A DNA stretch of 64,000 nt from Streptomyces sp. D2-8 (GTDB lineage: Bacteria > Actinomycetota > Actinomycetes > Streptomycetales > Streptomycetaceae): positions 124,001 to 188,000 of the forward strand of contig NZ_JAAHBP010000011.1 in the NCBI RefSeq assembly GCF_023184515.1, written 5' to 3'. The position numbers and the translations under genes were made by a program. Shown piece by piece: positions 10,101 through 18,044 of this stretch (positions are counted from its first letter, which is position 1; each line of letters opens with the position of its first letter). The notes beneath the pieces were generated by a model, which ran no database searches, had not been told where the DNA came from, and worked only from the letters and a program-made list of their open reading frames with translations.

Positions 10101-10446
10101 CAGCTGGACGTTCCGCTCGAAGAAGACCAGCGACATCACGAAGCTGCCCGCCTCCACGGCCCGCTTCGGCGCCACCACGGGGCTGGACAGCAAGGTCCCG
10201 GCCGGCAAGACCGTCAAGGTCCCGGTCACCGTCGAGGGCGCGGCCAAGGGCGGCAACCTGAAGTCGCTGTCGGTGTACGTGTCGTACGACTACGGCAAGA
10301 CCTGGAAGAAGCTCACCGTCAAGGGCGGCAAGGTGAGCGTCAAGAACCCGGCGAAGGGGAAGGCCATCTCCTTCCACGCCAAGATCGCCGACAAGAAGGG
10401 CAACAAGTCGACGATCTCGATCTACAACGCGTACTACGGCAAGTAA
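7120..10446 (+). CDS. Large secreted subtilisin-like (S8) serine protease
   Basis: A 1108-residue extracellular protease. The TTG start at 7120 is preferred because AAGGGGG sits just upstream, whereas the in-frame GTG at 7132 is too far away. A signal peptide (VKRAYAATVATAAAV, cut near SPASA) is followed by a propeptide and the S8 catalytic domain: AVLDTGVD with Asp229, GHGTHVA with His261, oxyanion Asn357 in AAGNEG, and GTSMATPH with Ser440. The remaining 600 or so residues form beta-rich C-terminal domains ending in a lysine-rich SYDYGKTW-type module. It probably degrades extracellular protein for nutrition or during development. A hairpin terminator follows. Confidence 0.95.
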   Translation: MHRQVKRAYAATVATAAAVALAAGMTSPASANGEQAATAAKPASLTAKHRITLITGDRVVLDAKGRVIGLEHAKGRENVPVQVRKVDGHTLVIPADAARLVATGKLDQRLFDITELNKSTTRKAQKKGLKVIVGYQGSAAATKADVRDAGTLRHTLKSVNADAVQTPQKDTPELWDAVTDGEKTASGIAHVWLDGVRKASLDKSVPQIGAPKAWSAGYDGKGVKIAVLDTGVDATHDDLKGQVIGAKNFTTSPDTSDKVGHGTHVASIAAGTGKKSGGKYKGVAPGAKILNGKVLDDSGFGSDSEVLAGMEWAAAEGADVINMSLGGGDTPAIDPLEAAVNKLSDEKGVLFAIAAGNEGDFGEQTVGSPGSAAAALTVGAVDDKDKLADFSSRGPGMDGALKPDVTAPGVDSTAASAKGNLIAQEVGEKPAGYMTISGTSMATPHVAGAAAILKQQHPEWKYPELKGALTGSTKGGKYTPFQQGSGRIQVDKAIKQSVIAEPASVSFGVQQWPHTDDKPVTKELTYRNLGTKDVTLKLASTATNPKGQAVPAGFFKLGATSVTVPAGGKASVPFTVNTKLGGTVDGAYSAYVTATGGGQSVRTAAAVQREVESYDVTLKFLDRDGKAAKNYSADLTGIAGLGKGKGAMPYEEDGTVTTRVPKGTYILNTNIFVGDDPEKFEGVDWLAQPKLNVTKNTTITLDARKAKPVDITVPAAGVKSEFASADFTVEAGDSSYGFGWWLDSYDAFRSAHVGPQITDGSVTQQWDGHWSKGGKEEYNVIAGGPVKKLATGFTKHYKASELATVKAGLGAAAGGKKGAINAVGWMPWSSSASSIGIPQVLPGTRTLHLSAQGGVQWDLEFAQYGGVDADGFPVDDAAYSMGTQKYAAGKSYSKTVNTAVFGPRLTADFGVFREGNELYGSLPLFADGKGNVGYSKFSAVNTTLYRNGTKVGSNDDPLFGEKQFKVPAGDAQYKLTTSVKRSVKVAAASTRIDASWTFRSKKTSDITKLPASTARFGATTGLDSKVPAGKTVKVPVTVEGAAKGGNLKSLSVYVSYDYGKTWKKLTVKGGKVSVKNPAKGKAISFHAKIADKKGNKSTISIYNAYYGK

Positions 10447-10470
10447 GCGGTAGCGCAAGCGCGTTGACGG

Positions 10471-10498
10471 CCCGCCGGGAGCTCCTGCTCCCGGCGGG
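10471..10498 (+). terminator. Terminator after the S8 protease
   Basis: A perfect 12-bp stem, CCCGCCGGGAGC with GCTCCCGGCGGG, around the loop TCCT. There is no long T-run, as is common in Streptomyces. Confidence 0.75.
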
Positions 10499-10517
10499 TC
10501 TGCCGTATGGTCCTGGC

Positions 10518-11030
10518 ATGACCGCCGCAGTGACCGCCATGATCACCGCTGTCGTGGGCGTCCTCGGTACGCTCTTCGCGCCGGTGCTCGGCCAGCGGCT
10601 CTCCGCACGGCAGCGGGACGAGGAGACCCGGGCCGACGAGCAGCGACGGCGGTTCGAGGAGCGCAGAGACGCGTACACGGCGATGAACAGGGCCTCACGC
10701 CAGTTCCACACACTCCTGAAGGACGCCCTGCACCGCCTTCGCGACGGAGTCTACGGCGATGCCGAGCGCGACCAGCTCGAAGAGACCCGGCGCGACTACC
10801 GGGACCAATACGCGCAGGCCCAGATGATCGTGCCGGAGCGGATCCTCGAGGCCTCGCGGTCCGTCAACGAGGTCCTCGCGGGCATCGACGCGGCGGTCAA
10901 GCGGCTCGACCGTGGCGTGGCCCGGGAAGGCGAGAGCGCCGAGGACGCCCTGCTCGAGCTGAAGGAGGCCGAGCCGCGGCTGTCCGCGATGCGCAGGCTC
11001 ATGCGGGAGGACCTCGGCGTCGTCGACTGA
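10518..11030 (+). CDS. Membrane-anchored coiled-coil hypothetical protein
   Basis: A 170-residue protein with one N-terminal hydrophobic helix (residues about 5-25) followed by a long charged, largely helical region rich in Arg, Glu and Gln (RQRDEETRADEQRRRFEERR), likely a coiled coil. No catalytic motif is visible. ATG 10518 directly precedes the hydrophobic helix; ATG 10539 is an alternative. It converges with the regulator gene ending at 11042. It may be a membrane-tethered structural or scaffolding protein, but nothing in the sequence fixes a function. Confidence 0.72.
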   Translation: MTAAVTAMITAVVGVLGTLFAPVLGQRLSARQRDEETRADEQRRRFEERRDAYTAMNRASRQFHTLLKDALHRLRDGVYGDAERDQLEETRRDYRDQYAQAQMIVPERILEASRSVNEVLAGIDAAVKRLDRGVAREGESAEDALLELKEAEPRLSAMRRLMREDLGVVD

Positions 11031-11041
11031 GGCGCGGCCGC

Positions 11042-11956
11042 TCACTCCGACGGTGTCGACGCCCTGGATCCGGAGCGGGTCGCGTCCGCCCCCCAGCTCG
11101 CCAGCAGGCGCAGGGCCTCCGCCGACGGGGTGCCCGACTCCGCGTGGTACGTGACCAGGGACTGCTCGCCGTCGTCGACCAGGCGGAACGTCTCGAAGGA
11201 CAGCGTCAGATCGCCGACCAGGGGATGGCGCATGCGCTTGACGCCGTAGCTCTTCTCCTTGACGTCATGGGCGGCCCAGAGGCGGCGGAACTCCTCGCTC
11301 TTCACGGAGAGCTCGCCCACCAGGGCCGACAGCCGCGGGTCGTCCGGGTGGCAGCCCGCGTCCATGCGCAGGTAGCCGACGATGTCGGCCGCCTTCTGGT
11401 CCCACTCCACGAACAGCTCGCGGTACTCGGGCCGCAGGAACACCAGCCGTGCCCAGTTCCGCTCCGGTGCCGGCAATTCCGCCCAGTCGCCGAAGAGGGC
11501 CGCGGCCATCCGGTTCCAGGCCAGGATGTCGGAGCGGCGCCCGACGATGTACGCGGGGACGCTGTCGATCGAGTCCAGCAGGTGCCGCAGCGCCGGCCGC
11601 ACCTGCTGGCTGCGCCCCACCGGCTTCTTCTTGTGCTGCTTCGGCTTCGCCAGATGCATCAGGTGCGCGTGCTCGGCGTCGCTCAGCCGCAGGGCGCGCG
11701 CGATCGCGTCCAGCACCTCCGCCGAGACGTTGCGGCCGTTGCCCTGCTCCAGCCGCGTGTAGTACGCCACGGACACCCCGGCCAGCTGCGCCAGCTCCTC
11801 GCGGCGCAGCCCGGGCACCCGCCGCCGCCCGAAGTCGGGCAGCCCCACGTCCTCGGGCTTCAGCCGGGCCCGCCGGGTGCGCAGGAACTCACTGAGCTCG
11901 GCACGCCGGTCCAGGCCGCCACCGGCCGTCTGTGCGGGTTCGGGCTGTTCGTCCAT
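11042..11956 (-). CDS. XRE-family regulator with MmyB-like ligand domain
   Basis: A 304-residue transcription regulator. Residues about 20-95 form a Cro/C1-type helix-turn-helix (LRREELAQLAGVSVAYYTRLEQG). Residues about 125-285 match the MmyB-like ligand-binding domain (VPAYIVGRRSDILAWNRMAAALFGDW ... ARLVFL ... TYHAESGT). It is divergent from the alcohol dehydrogenase gene across a 181-bp gap with strong inverted repeats. This regulator/dehydrogenase pairing recurs in Streptomyces, and the regulator most likely represses or senses the substrate of its neighbour. Confidence 0.9.
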   Translation of the reverse strand: MDEQPEPAQTAGGGLDRRAELSEFLRTRRARLKPEDVGLPDFGRRRVPGLRREELAQLAGVSVAYYTRLEQGNGRNVSAEVLDAIARALRLSDAEHAHLMHLAKPKQHKKKPVGRSQQVRPALRHLLDSIDSVPAYIVGRRSDILAWNRMAAALFGDWAELPAPERNWARLVFLRPEYRELFVEWDQKAADIVGYLRMDAGCHPDDPRLSALVGELSVKSEEFRRLWAAHDVKEKSYGVKRMRHPLVGDLTLSFETFRLVDDGEQSLVTYHAESGTPSAEALRLLASWGADATRSGSRASTPSE

Positions 11957-11976
11957 GCGGTCCAGTATTCACGGTC

Positions 11977-12024
11977 GTACGCACACGAGCCTGACCCCAC
12001 CAGTGGTACGCACCGTGTGCGTAC
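11977..12024. promoter_or_regulatory. Candidate operator between XRE regulator and alcohol dehydrogenase
   Basis: GTACGCACACG at 11977-11987 is perfectly complementary to CGTGTGCGTAC at 12014-12024. Within the right half, GTACGCAC (12006-12013) and GTGCGTAC (12017-12024) form a second perfect dyad with a 3-bp spacer. So three half-sites occur in 48 bp of a divergent intergenic region, which fits binding of the neighbouring regulator. Confidence 0.65.
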
Positions 12025-12137
12025 GCAAAAGCGTGGTCTGGGTGAGCCCTCGCGGATCGGGCACGCTGGTGATCGTGCCCGGTCAGAAGATCCAGAAGGC
12101 AGCCGGGCACACAACCCCCGCTAGGAGAACCCCCGGC

Positions 12138-13178
12138 ATGACCACTGTTGCTGCGTACGCCGCTCCCGCTCCCAAGGCTCCGCTGGAGCGCACCACCATC
12201 GAGCGCCGCGAGGTCGGCGAGTTCGACGTCCTGATCGACATCAAGTTCGCCGGCATCTGTCACTCGGACATCCACCAGGTCCAGGAGGGCTGGGGCGAGG
12301 CGATCTTCCCGATGGTTCCCGGCCACGAGATAGCCGGTGTCGTCTCCGCGGTCGGCTCGGGCGTCACGACGTTCGCCGTCGGCGACCGCGTGGGCGTCGG
12401 ATGCATGGTCGACTCCTGCCGCGAGTGCGAGAACTGCAAGGCCGGCCGGGAGCAGTACTGCGTCCAGGGCAACGTCCAGACCTACAACGGCATCGGCAAG
12501 GACGGCGAGCCCACCTACGGCGGCTACGCGCAGACCGTCGTCGTCGACGAGAACTTCGTCGTCCGCATCCCCGACGGCCTGTCGCTCGACGTCGCCGCCC
12601 CGCTGCTGTGCGCCGGCATCACCCTCTACTCCCCGCTGCGGCGCTTCGGTGCCGGCCCCGGCAAGAAGGTCGCGATCGTCGGCCTGGGCGGCCTCGGCCA
12701 CATGGGCGTGAAGATCGCCCACGCGCTCGGCGCCGAGGTGACCGTGCTGTCGCAGTCCCTGCGCAAGCAGGAGGACGGCCGGCGGCTGGGCGCGGACCAC
12801 TACTACGCCACCAGCGACCCGAAGACCTTCGAGGAGCTGGCCGGCACGTTCGACCTGATCGTGTCCACGGTCTCCGCCCCGCTGGACTTCAACGCCTACC
12901 TGTCGCTGCTGAAGACCGAGGGCACGCTGGCCAACGTCGGCGCCCCCGAGGAGCCCGTCTCCCTCAACCTCTTCTCGGTGATCGGCGGCGGCAAGACCCT
13001 CGCCGGTTCCATGATCGGCGGTATCGCGGAGACCCAGGAGATGCTGGACTTCTGCGCCGAGCACGGCCTCGGCGCCGAGATCGAGCTGATCAGCGGCGAC
13101 CAGATCAACGAGGCGTATGACCGGGTCCAGGCCAGCGACGTGCGCTACCGGTTCGTGATCGACACGGCGACGATCTGA
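12138..13178 (+). CDS. Zinc-dependent NAD(P) alcohol dehydrogenase (YahK/cinnamyl type)
   Basis: A 346-residue medium-chain dehydrogenase. GICHSDIHQ (catalytic Cys) and GHEIAG are the catalytic-zinc residues. The structural-zinc cysteine cluster is DSCRECENCKAGREQYC. The Rossmann motif is GLGGLGHMGVKIA. These, and the overall length, match the YahK/cinnamyl-alcohol dehydrogenase group that reduces aldehydes with NADPH. AGGAG at 12124-12128 supports ATG 12138. It is divergently paired with the XRE/MmyB regulator and probably controlled through the operator at 11977-12024. A 14-bp terminator follows. Confidence 0.94.
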   Translation: MTTVAAYAAPAPKAPLERTTIERREVGEFDVLIDIKFAGICHSDIHQVQEGWGEAIFPMVPGHEIAGVVSAVGSGVTTFAVGDRVGVGCMVDSCRECENCKAGREQYCVQGNVQTYNGIGKDGEPTYGGYAQTVVVDENFVVRIPDGLSLDVAAPLLCAGITLYSPLRRFGAGPGKKVAIVGLGGLGHMGVKIAHALGAEVTVLSQSLRKQEDGRRLGADHYYATSDPKTFEELAGTFDLIVSTVSAPLDFNAYLSLLKTEGTLANVGAPEEPVSLNLFSVIGGGKTLAGSMIGGIAETQEMLDFCAEHGLGAEIELISGDQINEAYDRVQASDVRYRFVIDTATI

Positions 13179-13202
13179 CAACCGGCCTTTGTGCAGCAGT
13201 CC

Positions 13203-13235
13203 TGGGGGCCCCGGCCGTGCGCCGGGGCCCCCAGG
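13203..13235 (+). terminator. Terminator after alcohol dehydrogenase
   Basis: A perfect 14-bp stem, CTGGGGGCCCCGGC with GCCGGGGCCCCCAG, and the loop CGTGC. Confidence 0.85.
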
Positions 13236-13324
13236 GCACTCTCGTGATGCACGACCGGGTGCACGCGGGGTACACGAGGGAGTGCAGCAGGGGGGTTCGC
13301 CAGGTACGCCAGGGGAGGCCCACC

Positions 13325-13708
13325 ATGACCGTGCAGCTGAACCACACCATCGTCGTCGCCCATGACAAGCGCGCCTCGGCCCGGTTCCTCGCCGACCTCC
13401 TGGGGCTCGACGTCAGTCCGCCCTACGGCCCGTTCCTCCCGGTCGAGCTCCCCAACGGCGTGACCCTCGACTTCATGGACATCCCGGGTGCCATCACGCC
13501 GCAGCACTACGCCTTCCTCGTCTCGGAGGACGAGTTCGACGAGATCTTCGGCCGTATCCAGGAGGCCGGCCTGACGTACTGGGCGGACCCGTTCCACAGC
13601 CGCCCCGGCGAGATCAACCACAACGACGGCGGCCGTGGGGCCTACTTCGACGACCCCGACGGCCACCGCCTGGAGATCATCACGAGGCCCTACGGCAGCG
13701 GCCGCTGA
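13325..13708 (+). CDS. VOC (glyoxalase/bleomycin-resistance fold) protein
   Basis: A 127-residue single-unit vicinal-oxygen-chelate protein. The beta-alpha-beta-beta-beta repeats start LNHTIVVAHDKRASARFLADLLGL and end GAYFDDPDGHRLEIITRPYG, a typical C-terminal metal-ligand region with a Glu in LEI. The ATG follows the GGGGAGG ribosome binding site. VOC proteins are dioxygenases, isomerases or binding proteins; the substrate cannot be told. It sits ahead of an NAD(P)-binding protein in the same orientation, about 90 bp apart. Confidence 0.88.
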   Translation: MTVQLNHTIVVAHDKRASARFLADLLGLDVSPPYGPFLPVELPNGVTLDFMDIPGAITPQHYAFLVSEDEFDEIFGRIQEAGLTYWADPFHSRPGEINHNDGGRGAYFDDPDGHRLEIITRPYGSGR

Positions 13709-13799
13709 ACCGTCCGCACCCCCGCTCGTCACATCGTCGTGCCGCCGCGCGTCATACCGGCGAAGGCGACATCACACGACGAAGAACCGGGGAACAGCC

Positions 13800-14561
13800 A
13801 TGACATCACCGATCCTGGTCACCGGCGGCACGGGCACCCTCGGCGCCCGCGTGGTCCCGCTGCTGCGCGCCTCCGGCCACGACGTGCGGATCCTCACCCG
13901 GCACGCCCGCCCCGCCGCGGACGGCATCGAGTACGTCACCGGCGACCTGCTGACGGGCGAGGGTGTCGAGGCCGCCGTCGACGGCGCGCAGACCGTGCTG
14001 CACCTGGCGGGCGGCCCCAAGGGCGACGACGAGGCGACCCGCGCCCTGGTACGGGCCGCGTCCGGGGCCGGCGTACGGCACCTGGTCCACATCTCGGTGA
14101 TCGGCGCGGACCGGGTGCCGCTGGCCTGGATGCGGACGAAACTCGAGGCGGAGCGAGCCGTCGCGGACTCGGGCATCCCGTGGACGACCCTGCGCGCGGC
14201 CCAGTTCCACGACCTCGTGCTGACCATGGTCGAGAAGATGGCGAAGCTGCCGGTCTTCCCGGTCCCGGGCGGCATGCGGCTCCAGCCGGTGGACTCGCGC
14301 GAGGTCGCCGCCCGCCTCGCGGAACTGACCCTTGGCGCCCCGTCCGGCCTGGTCCCGGCCCTGACCGGGCCGCACCTCTACGACCTCGCCGCCCTGGCCC
14401 GCCCCTACCTCCGCCTGCGCGGCAGGCGCCGCCTCATGCTGCCGGTGCGCATCCCCGGGAAGGCGGGGCGGGCGTACCGGGCCGGGGCGAACCTGACGCT
14501 GGAGGGGGCGGAGGCAGCGAAGCGGACCTGGGAGGAGTTCCTGCGGGAGAGGCTGGGCTAG
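13800..14561 (+). CDS. NAD(P)H-binding atypical short-chain dehydrogenase
   Basis: A 253-residue protein with an N-terminal Rossmann motif, ILVTGGTGTLGARVVPLL, and the YwnB/NmrA-like pattern (HLAGGPKGDDEATRALVRAA, then HISVIGADR). The classical YxxxK pair is not evident, so it may be a sensor or atypical reductase rather than a standard dehydrogenase. Start ATG 13800 has GGGGAA upstream. Confidence 0.87.
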   Translation: MTSPILVTGGTGTLGARVVPLLRASGHDVRILTRHARPAADGIEYVTGDLLTGEGVEAAVDGAQTVLHLAGGPKGDDEATRALVRAASGAGVRHLVHISVIGADRVPLAWMRTKLEAERAVADSGIPWTTLRAAQFHDLVLTMVEKMAKLPVFPVPGGMRLQPVDSREVAARLAELTLGAPSGLVPALTGPHLYDLAALARPYLRLRGRRRLMLPVRIPGKAGRAYRAGANLTLEGAEAAKRTWEEFLRERLG

Positions 14562-14933
14562 GAGTCCTGCTCCGGCCCGTAGTGGGGCGCCCAGCACTGG
14601 CAAAAGCCGATGGCCGGCCCCAACCGTAAGACCACCCGGCACGATGCGGCGAGCATCGCGATCGGACGACGCGCCCAAGGGCACCCGATCCGGCGACGGA
14701 CGACACCGCCCCGTTCACACCAGAGCGATGTGCACGGGCATCGGACCATCCAGGCCGACCGGCGTGCCCCTGGACGTGAGGGACCCCGCCCCCGCGTCCC
14801 CGGACCACGGACACGATCCGTGCCGCCGGACGCGGCGAGTACGCGGGCAACCAGGACATCCACAACCGTTCGGGATGTCCGCAGTGACCAGGAATGGGTC
14901 CAAGACTCACTCCTGCTCACTGATTAGGAACGG
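14562..14933. other. Intergenic stretch with one small hairpin
   Basis: There is no convincing gene in these 372 bases; the open frames lack normal Streptomyces codon bias. The only structure I see is an 8-bp inverted repeat, GGACATCC (14854-14861) with GGATGTCC (14873-14880), which could be a weak terminator between two converging genes or an operator. Confidence 0.4.
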
Positions 14934-15629
14934 TCAGGTCTTGGTCAGCGGGGAGACCGGCGGCGATGCGGGCGGTGACGCCGGTGGGGGCTCCTGCCCG
15001 CCCATGTCGAGCCGGAACGGCGGGTACTGGTCCGTCAGCAGGGTGGCGTAGGCCGTCACCCGGGCCGCCCAGCGGGCGAGGCCGATCAGGAAGTCGAAGA
15101 GGTGGCGCGGGTAGCGGGCGGTGAAGAGCAGGATGACGACGGCGACGAGGGAGAGAAACGGCATCAGCCCGCCGCCGCGCCAGTCGCCATCGTCGTCCCA
15201 GCCGCCCCCGGTGAAGATCGCGACGACGATGTACTGCGGGATGGCCAGCAGCCACCACTTCACCAGGACCAGTCCGCGGGACAGCCGCTCGGGGTAGGCG
15301 ACGTCGAAGTGCGCCGGGTAGTCGGGCACGTCGGCGAGGGTGAACGGCGGGTAACGGTCGGTGCCGAGCGCGGTGTGCGCGTAGTAGCTGACCCGCCAGT
15401 TCCAGCGCAGCACGCCGACGTTGAAGTCGAAGAGGGCGCGGGGGTAGCGGGCGGTGAACAGGATGGCGAAGAAGGCGATCACGGTCACGACGGCGAACGC
15501 GATCCACAGGAACACCAGCACGATGTAGTGCGGGATGGCGAGCAGCCACTTCACCAGCCACATCCACCGGGACAGACGGGAATCGACAGACGCCTCGAGA
15601 CGCACGGGTGACGCGGCGACAGGAATCAT
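14934..15629 (-). CDS. DUF4389 membrane protein with duplicated domain
   Basis: A 231-residue integral membrane protein with two copies of the DUF4389 unit. The signature LVKWLLAIPHYIVL ... ARYPRALFDFNVGVLRW ... YPPF is repeated as LVKWWLLAIPQYIVV ... ARYPRHLFDFLIGLARW ... YPPF. Four hydrophobic helices are expected. The C-terminus is a short Pro/Ser-rich tail. ATG 15629 is chosen because AAAGGAGAG lies eight bases upstream. Function is unknown. It is in line with the AI-2E family gene upstream (123 bp away), which may share transcription. Confidence 0.82.
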   Translation of the reverse strand: MIPVAASPVRLEASVDSRLSRWMWLVKWLLAIPHYIVLVFLWIAFAVVTVIAFFAILFTARYPRALFDFNVGVLRWNWRVSYYAHTALGTDRYPPFTLADVPDYPAHFDVAYPERLSRGLVLVKWWLLAIPQYIVVAIFTGGGWDDDGDWRGGGLMPFLSLVAVVILLFTARYPRHLFDFLIGLARWAARVTAYATLLTDQYPPFRLDMGGQEPPPASPPASPPVSPLTKT

Positions 15630-15752
15630 GGGGCGGCTCTCCTTTCGCCTGCAGACTCGCAAGCGAGGCGAAGCCCCGCGACCTGAGCGGGGCCGTTCGC
15701 GCGTCGGGTGCCGCCACGGAGCCGCTACGACGGTGCCGCTACGGCGTTGCCG

Positions 15753-16883
15753 CTACGACGGGACGGCGGCTCCCGGGTCCGGCTCGTCGGCCCCCGGTTC
15801 GCCGGCCCCTGGTGCGCCCGGTGGATCGACGAGCTGCTCGCGCACGTAGTTCCAGACCACCGCGATCAGCGCGGCGAGGGGCACGGCGAGCAGGCTGCCC
15901 ACGATGCCGGCCAGGCTGCCGCCCAGGGTCACCGCCAGCAGCACCACGGCCGCGTGCAGGCCGAGCCCGCGGCTCTGGATCATGGGCTGGAAGACGTTGC
16001 CCTCCAGCTGCTGCACCACGATGATGATCGCCAGCACGATCAGCGCGTCCGTCAGGCCGTTGTAGACCAGGGCGATGAGGACCGCGACGAAACCGGCGAA
16101 CAGGGCGCCGACGATCGGCACGAACGCCGAGACGAAGGTCAGCACGGCCAGCGGAAGCACCAGCGGGATGCCCAGGATCCACAGGCCCAGGCCGATCAGA
16201 ACGGCGTCGAGCAGGCCGACGGCCGCCTGGGACCGCACGAAGGAGCCCAGGGTGGTCCAGCCCCGCGTGAACACGACCGGGACGTCGGTGGCGAACCGGC
16301 CGGGCAGCTGACGGGACAGCCACGGCAGGAACCGAGGGCCGTCCTTGAGGAAGAAGAACATCAGGAAGAGCGCGAGGACGGCGGTGACGACGCCGTTCAC
16401 CACGGTGCTGACACCCGTGACGACAGCGCCCACCATGCTGCCGACGCCCTCCTGGGCGCGGGAGACCGCGCTGTCGAAGGCCTTGTTGATCTGCGCGTCC
16501 CCGATGTTCAACGGCGGCCCGGCGGCCCACTCGCGCAGCCGCTGGATGCCCTCCACGACTCCGTCGGTCAGCTCCCCGGACTGGGACGCCACCGGCACGG
16601 CGATCAGCGCCACCACACCCGCGGCGACCACCAGGAACGTCACGGTCACGACCGACGCGGCCAGCGCCGGCGCCCACCCGCGCCGGCGCAGGAACCGGGC
16701 CGCGGGCCAGGTCAGCGTGGTCAGCAGCAGCCCGACCACGAGCGGCCACACCACCGACCACATCCGGCCCAGCAACCACAACGCCACGGCCGACAAGGCG
16801 AACACCAGCAGCAACTCGGCGGAAACCCGCGCGGATATCCGCAACGCGGCACGGGATCTCTCGGAATTCAGGGGCGCAGTCAC
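15753..16883 (-). CDS. AI-2E family transporter
   Basis: A 376-residue polytopic membrane protein of the AI-2E/UPF0118 exporter family, with about eight transmembrane segments. Family landmarks are the helix pair around FLMFFFLKDGPRFL, the GLWILGIPLVLPLAVLTFVSAFVPIVGA stretch, and the C-terminal GNVFQPMIQSRGLGLHAAVVLLAV motif. Members export small molecules or act in Na+/H+ antiport; quorum signal export should not be assumed in Streptomyces. The C-terminus ends in a Pro/Gly/Asp-rich tail. Confidence 0.92.
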   Translation of the reverse strand: MTAPLNSERSRAALRISARVSAELLLVFALSAVALWLLGRMWSVVWPLVVGLLLTTLTWPAARFLRRRGWAPALAASVVTVTFLVVAAGVVALIAVPVASQSGELTDGVVEGIQRLREWAAGPPLNIGDAQINKAFDSAVSRAQEGVGSMVGAVVTGVSTVVNGVVTAVLALFLMFFFLKDGPRFLPWLSRQLPGRFATDVPVVFTRGWTTLGSFVRSQAAVGLLDAVLIGLGLWILGIPLVLPLAVLTFVSAFVPIVGALFAGFVAVLIALVYNGLTDALIVLAIIIVVQQLEGNVFQPMIQSRGLGLHAAVVLLAVTLGGSLAGIVGSLLAVPLAALIAVVWNYVREQLVDPPGAPGAGEPGADEPDPGAAVPS

Positions 16884-16945
16884 GCAGGCACCCTATGGGC
16901 TGAGAGCACACCGGCAGCAGCCCCGCCCCCCTCCGAACCCGGCCG

Positions 16946-17257
16946 TCACCCCCGGCTGCCGAGACAGCGGACGCGGTACAGGGAGAAGATGTGCAGTGCC
17001 GCTTCGATCTGCGCCCGCGTGCGGTCATCGGGTTCCCCCGTGAGCCGGACGAAGACGACGGACGAGCCGGGGTCGTCCGCGACCAGCAGGGTCATCGGTG
17101 TCCGGCCCGCCGGCGGGTAGTCGTACCAGCCGCCGGGCCTCTCCACGTCCGTGCCGGGGAGGGCGTTCTCGATGGCCTGCCAGTCCGAGTCGTCGAAGCC
17201 GTAGCCGCAGAATTCCGCGACCGACTCGCAGAACGGCCGCAGATTCTCTTCGAACAT
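16946..17257 (-). CDS. Small conserved hypothetical protein
   Basis: A 103-residue soluble protein starting MFEENLRPFCESV from ATG 17257, with GGGCGGGGG upstream. It contains a compact alpha/beta pattern (FDDSDWQAIENALPGTDV, then TPMTLLVADDPGSSVVFVRLTG). No known domain is recognised. It lies immediately downstream of msrA on the same strand (37 bp), so it is probably cotranscribed. Confidence 0.7.
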   Translation of the reverse strand: MFEENLRPFCESVAEFCGYGFDDSDWQAIENALPGTDVERPGGWYDYPPAGRTPMTLLVADDPGSSVVFVRLTGEPDDRTRAQIEAALHIFSLYRVRCLGSRG

Positions 17258-17294
17258 CCAGCCCCCGCCCAAGGCCGCGGCAGGGCCCGGAGGT

Positions 17295-17963
17295 TCACCC
17301 ACCGGCCCGGGCCACACCGATCGGGCAGGACACTCCCGTGCCGCCGATGCCGCAGTAGCCCGCGGGGTTCTTGTCCAGGTACTGCTGGTGGTAGCCCTCC
17401 GCCGGGTAGAAGGGGCGGCCCTCGGTCGGGACGATCTCCGTGGTGATGTCGCCGTAGCCGGAGGACGCGAGGACCTTCTGGTACGACGCGCGGGAGGACG
17501 TGGCGGTGGCCGCCTGCCCGGGGGTGTGGGTGTAGATCGCCGAGCGGTACTGCGTGCCCATGTCGTTGCCCTGGCGGAAGCCCTGCGTGGGGTCGTGGGA
17601 CTCCCAGAACGTCTTCAGGAGGCGCTCGTACGAGATCTGCTCCGGGTCGAAGACCACGCGCACGACCTCGGTGTGGCCGGTCAGGCCCGAGCAGACCTCC
17701 TCGTACGTCGGGTTCTCGGTGTGGCCGCCCTGGTAGCCGACGAGGGTCGTCCAGACACCGGCCGGGAGCTGCCAGAACATGCGCTCGGCGCCCCAGAAGC
17801 AGCCCAGGCCGAAGTCGGCGGTCTCCAGGCCCTCGGGGTAGGGGCCGAGGAGGGGGTTGCCGAGGACGGTGTGGCGGTCCGGGACCGTGAACGCCGGCTC
17901 CGGGCGGCCGGGGAGCGCCTGCTCGGGGGTGGGCAGCTGGGGCCTGTGGCTGTTCAGGAACAT
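17295..17963 (-). CDS. msrA: Peptide methionine (S)-S-oxide reductase
   Basis: A 222-residue MsrA that reduces methionine-S-sulfoxide in proteins. The active-site motif is GLGCFWGAER with catalytic Cys55, and the C-terminal recycling cysteine lies in the GYCGIGGTGVSCPIG region. VGYQGGHTENPTYEEVCSG, YRSAIY and the Glu/Tyr/Asp residues binding the sulfoxide are present. The N-terminal extension of about 45 residues before the core is usual for actinomycete MsrA. A hypothetical gene follows closely downstream. Confidence 0.96.
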   Translation of the reverse strand: MFLNSHRPQLPTPEQALPGRPEPAFTVPDRHTVLGNPLLGPYPEGLETADFGLGCFWGAERMFWQLPAGVWTTLVGYQGGHTENPTYEEVCSGLTGHTEVVRVVFDPEQISYERLLKTFWESHDPTQGFRQGNDMGTQYRSAIYTHTPGQAATATSSRASYQKVLASSGYGDITTEIVPTEGRPFYPAEGYHQQYLDKNPAGYCGIGGTGVSCPIGVARAGG

Positions 17964-18044
17964 GCGGTCTCCAATCGGCGCGACGCCCTTTCAACGTGCC
18001 GGGACGTCCCGGAATTCCGGCGGGGCCCGCGACCCGGGCGGGGC

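Noticed and set aside
14644..15051. Plus-strand frame in the 14.6-14.9 kb gap
   Set aside because: No coding bias; it runs into the DUF4389 gene antisense.
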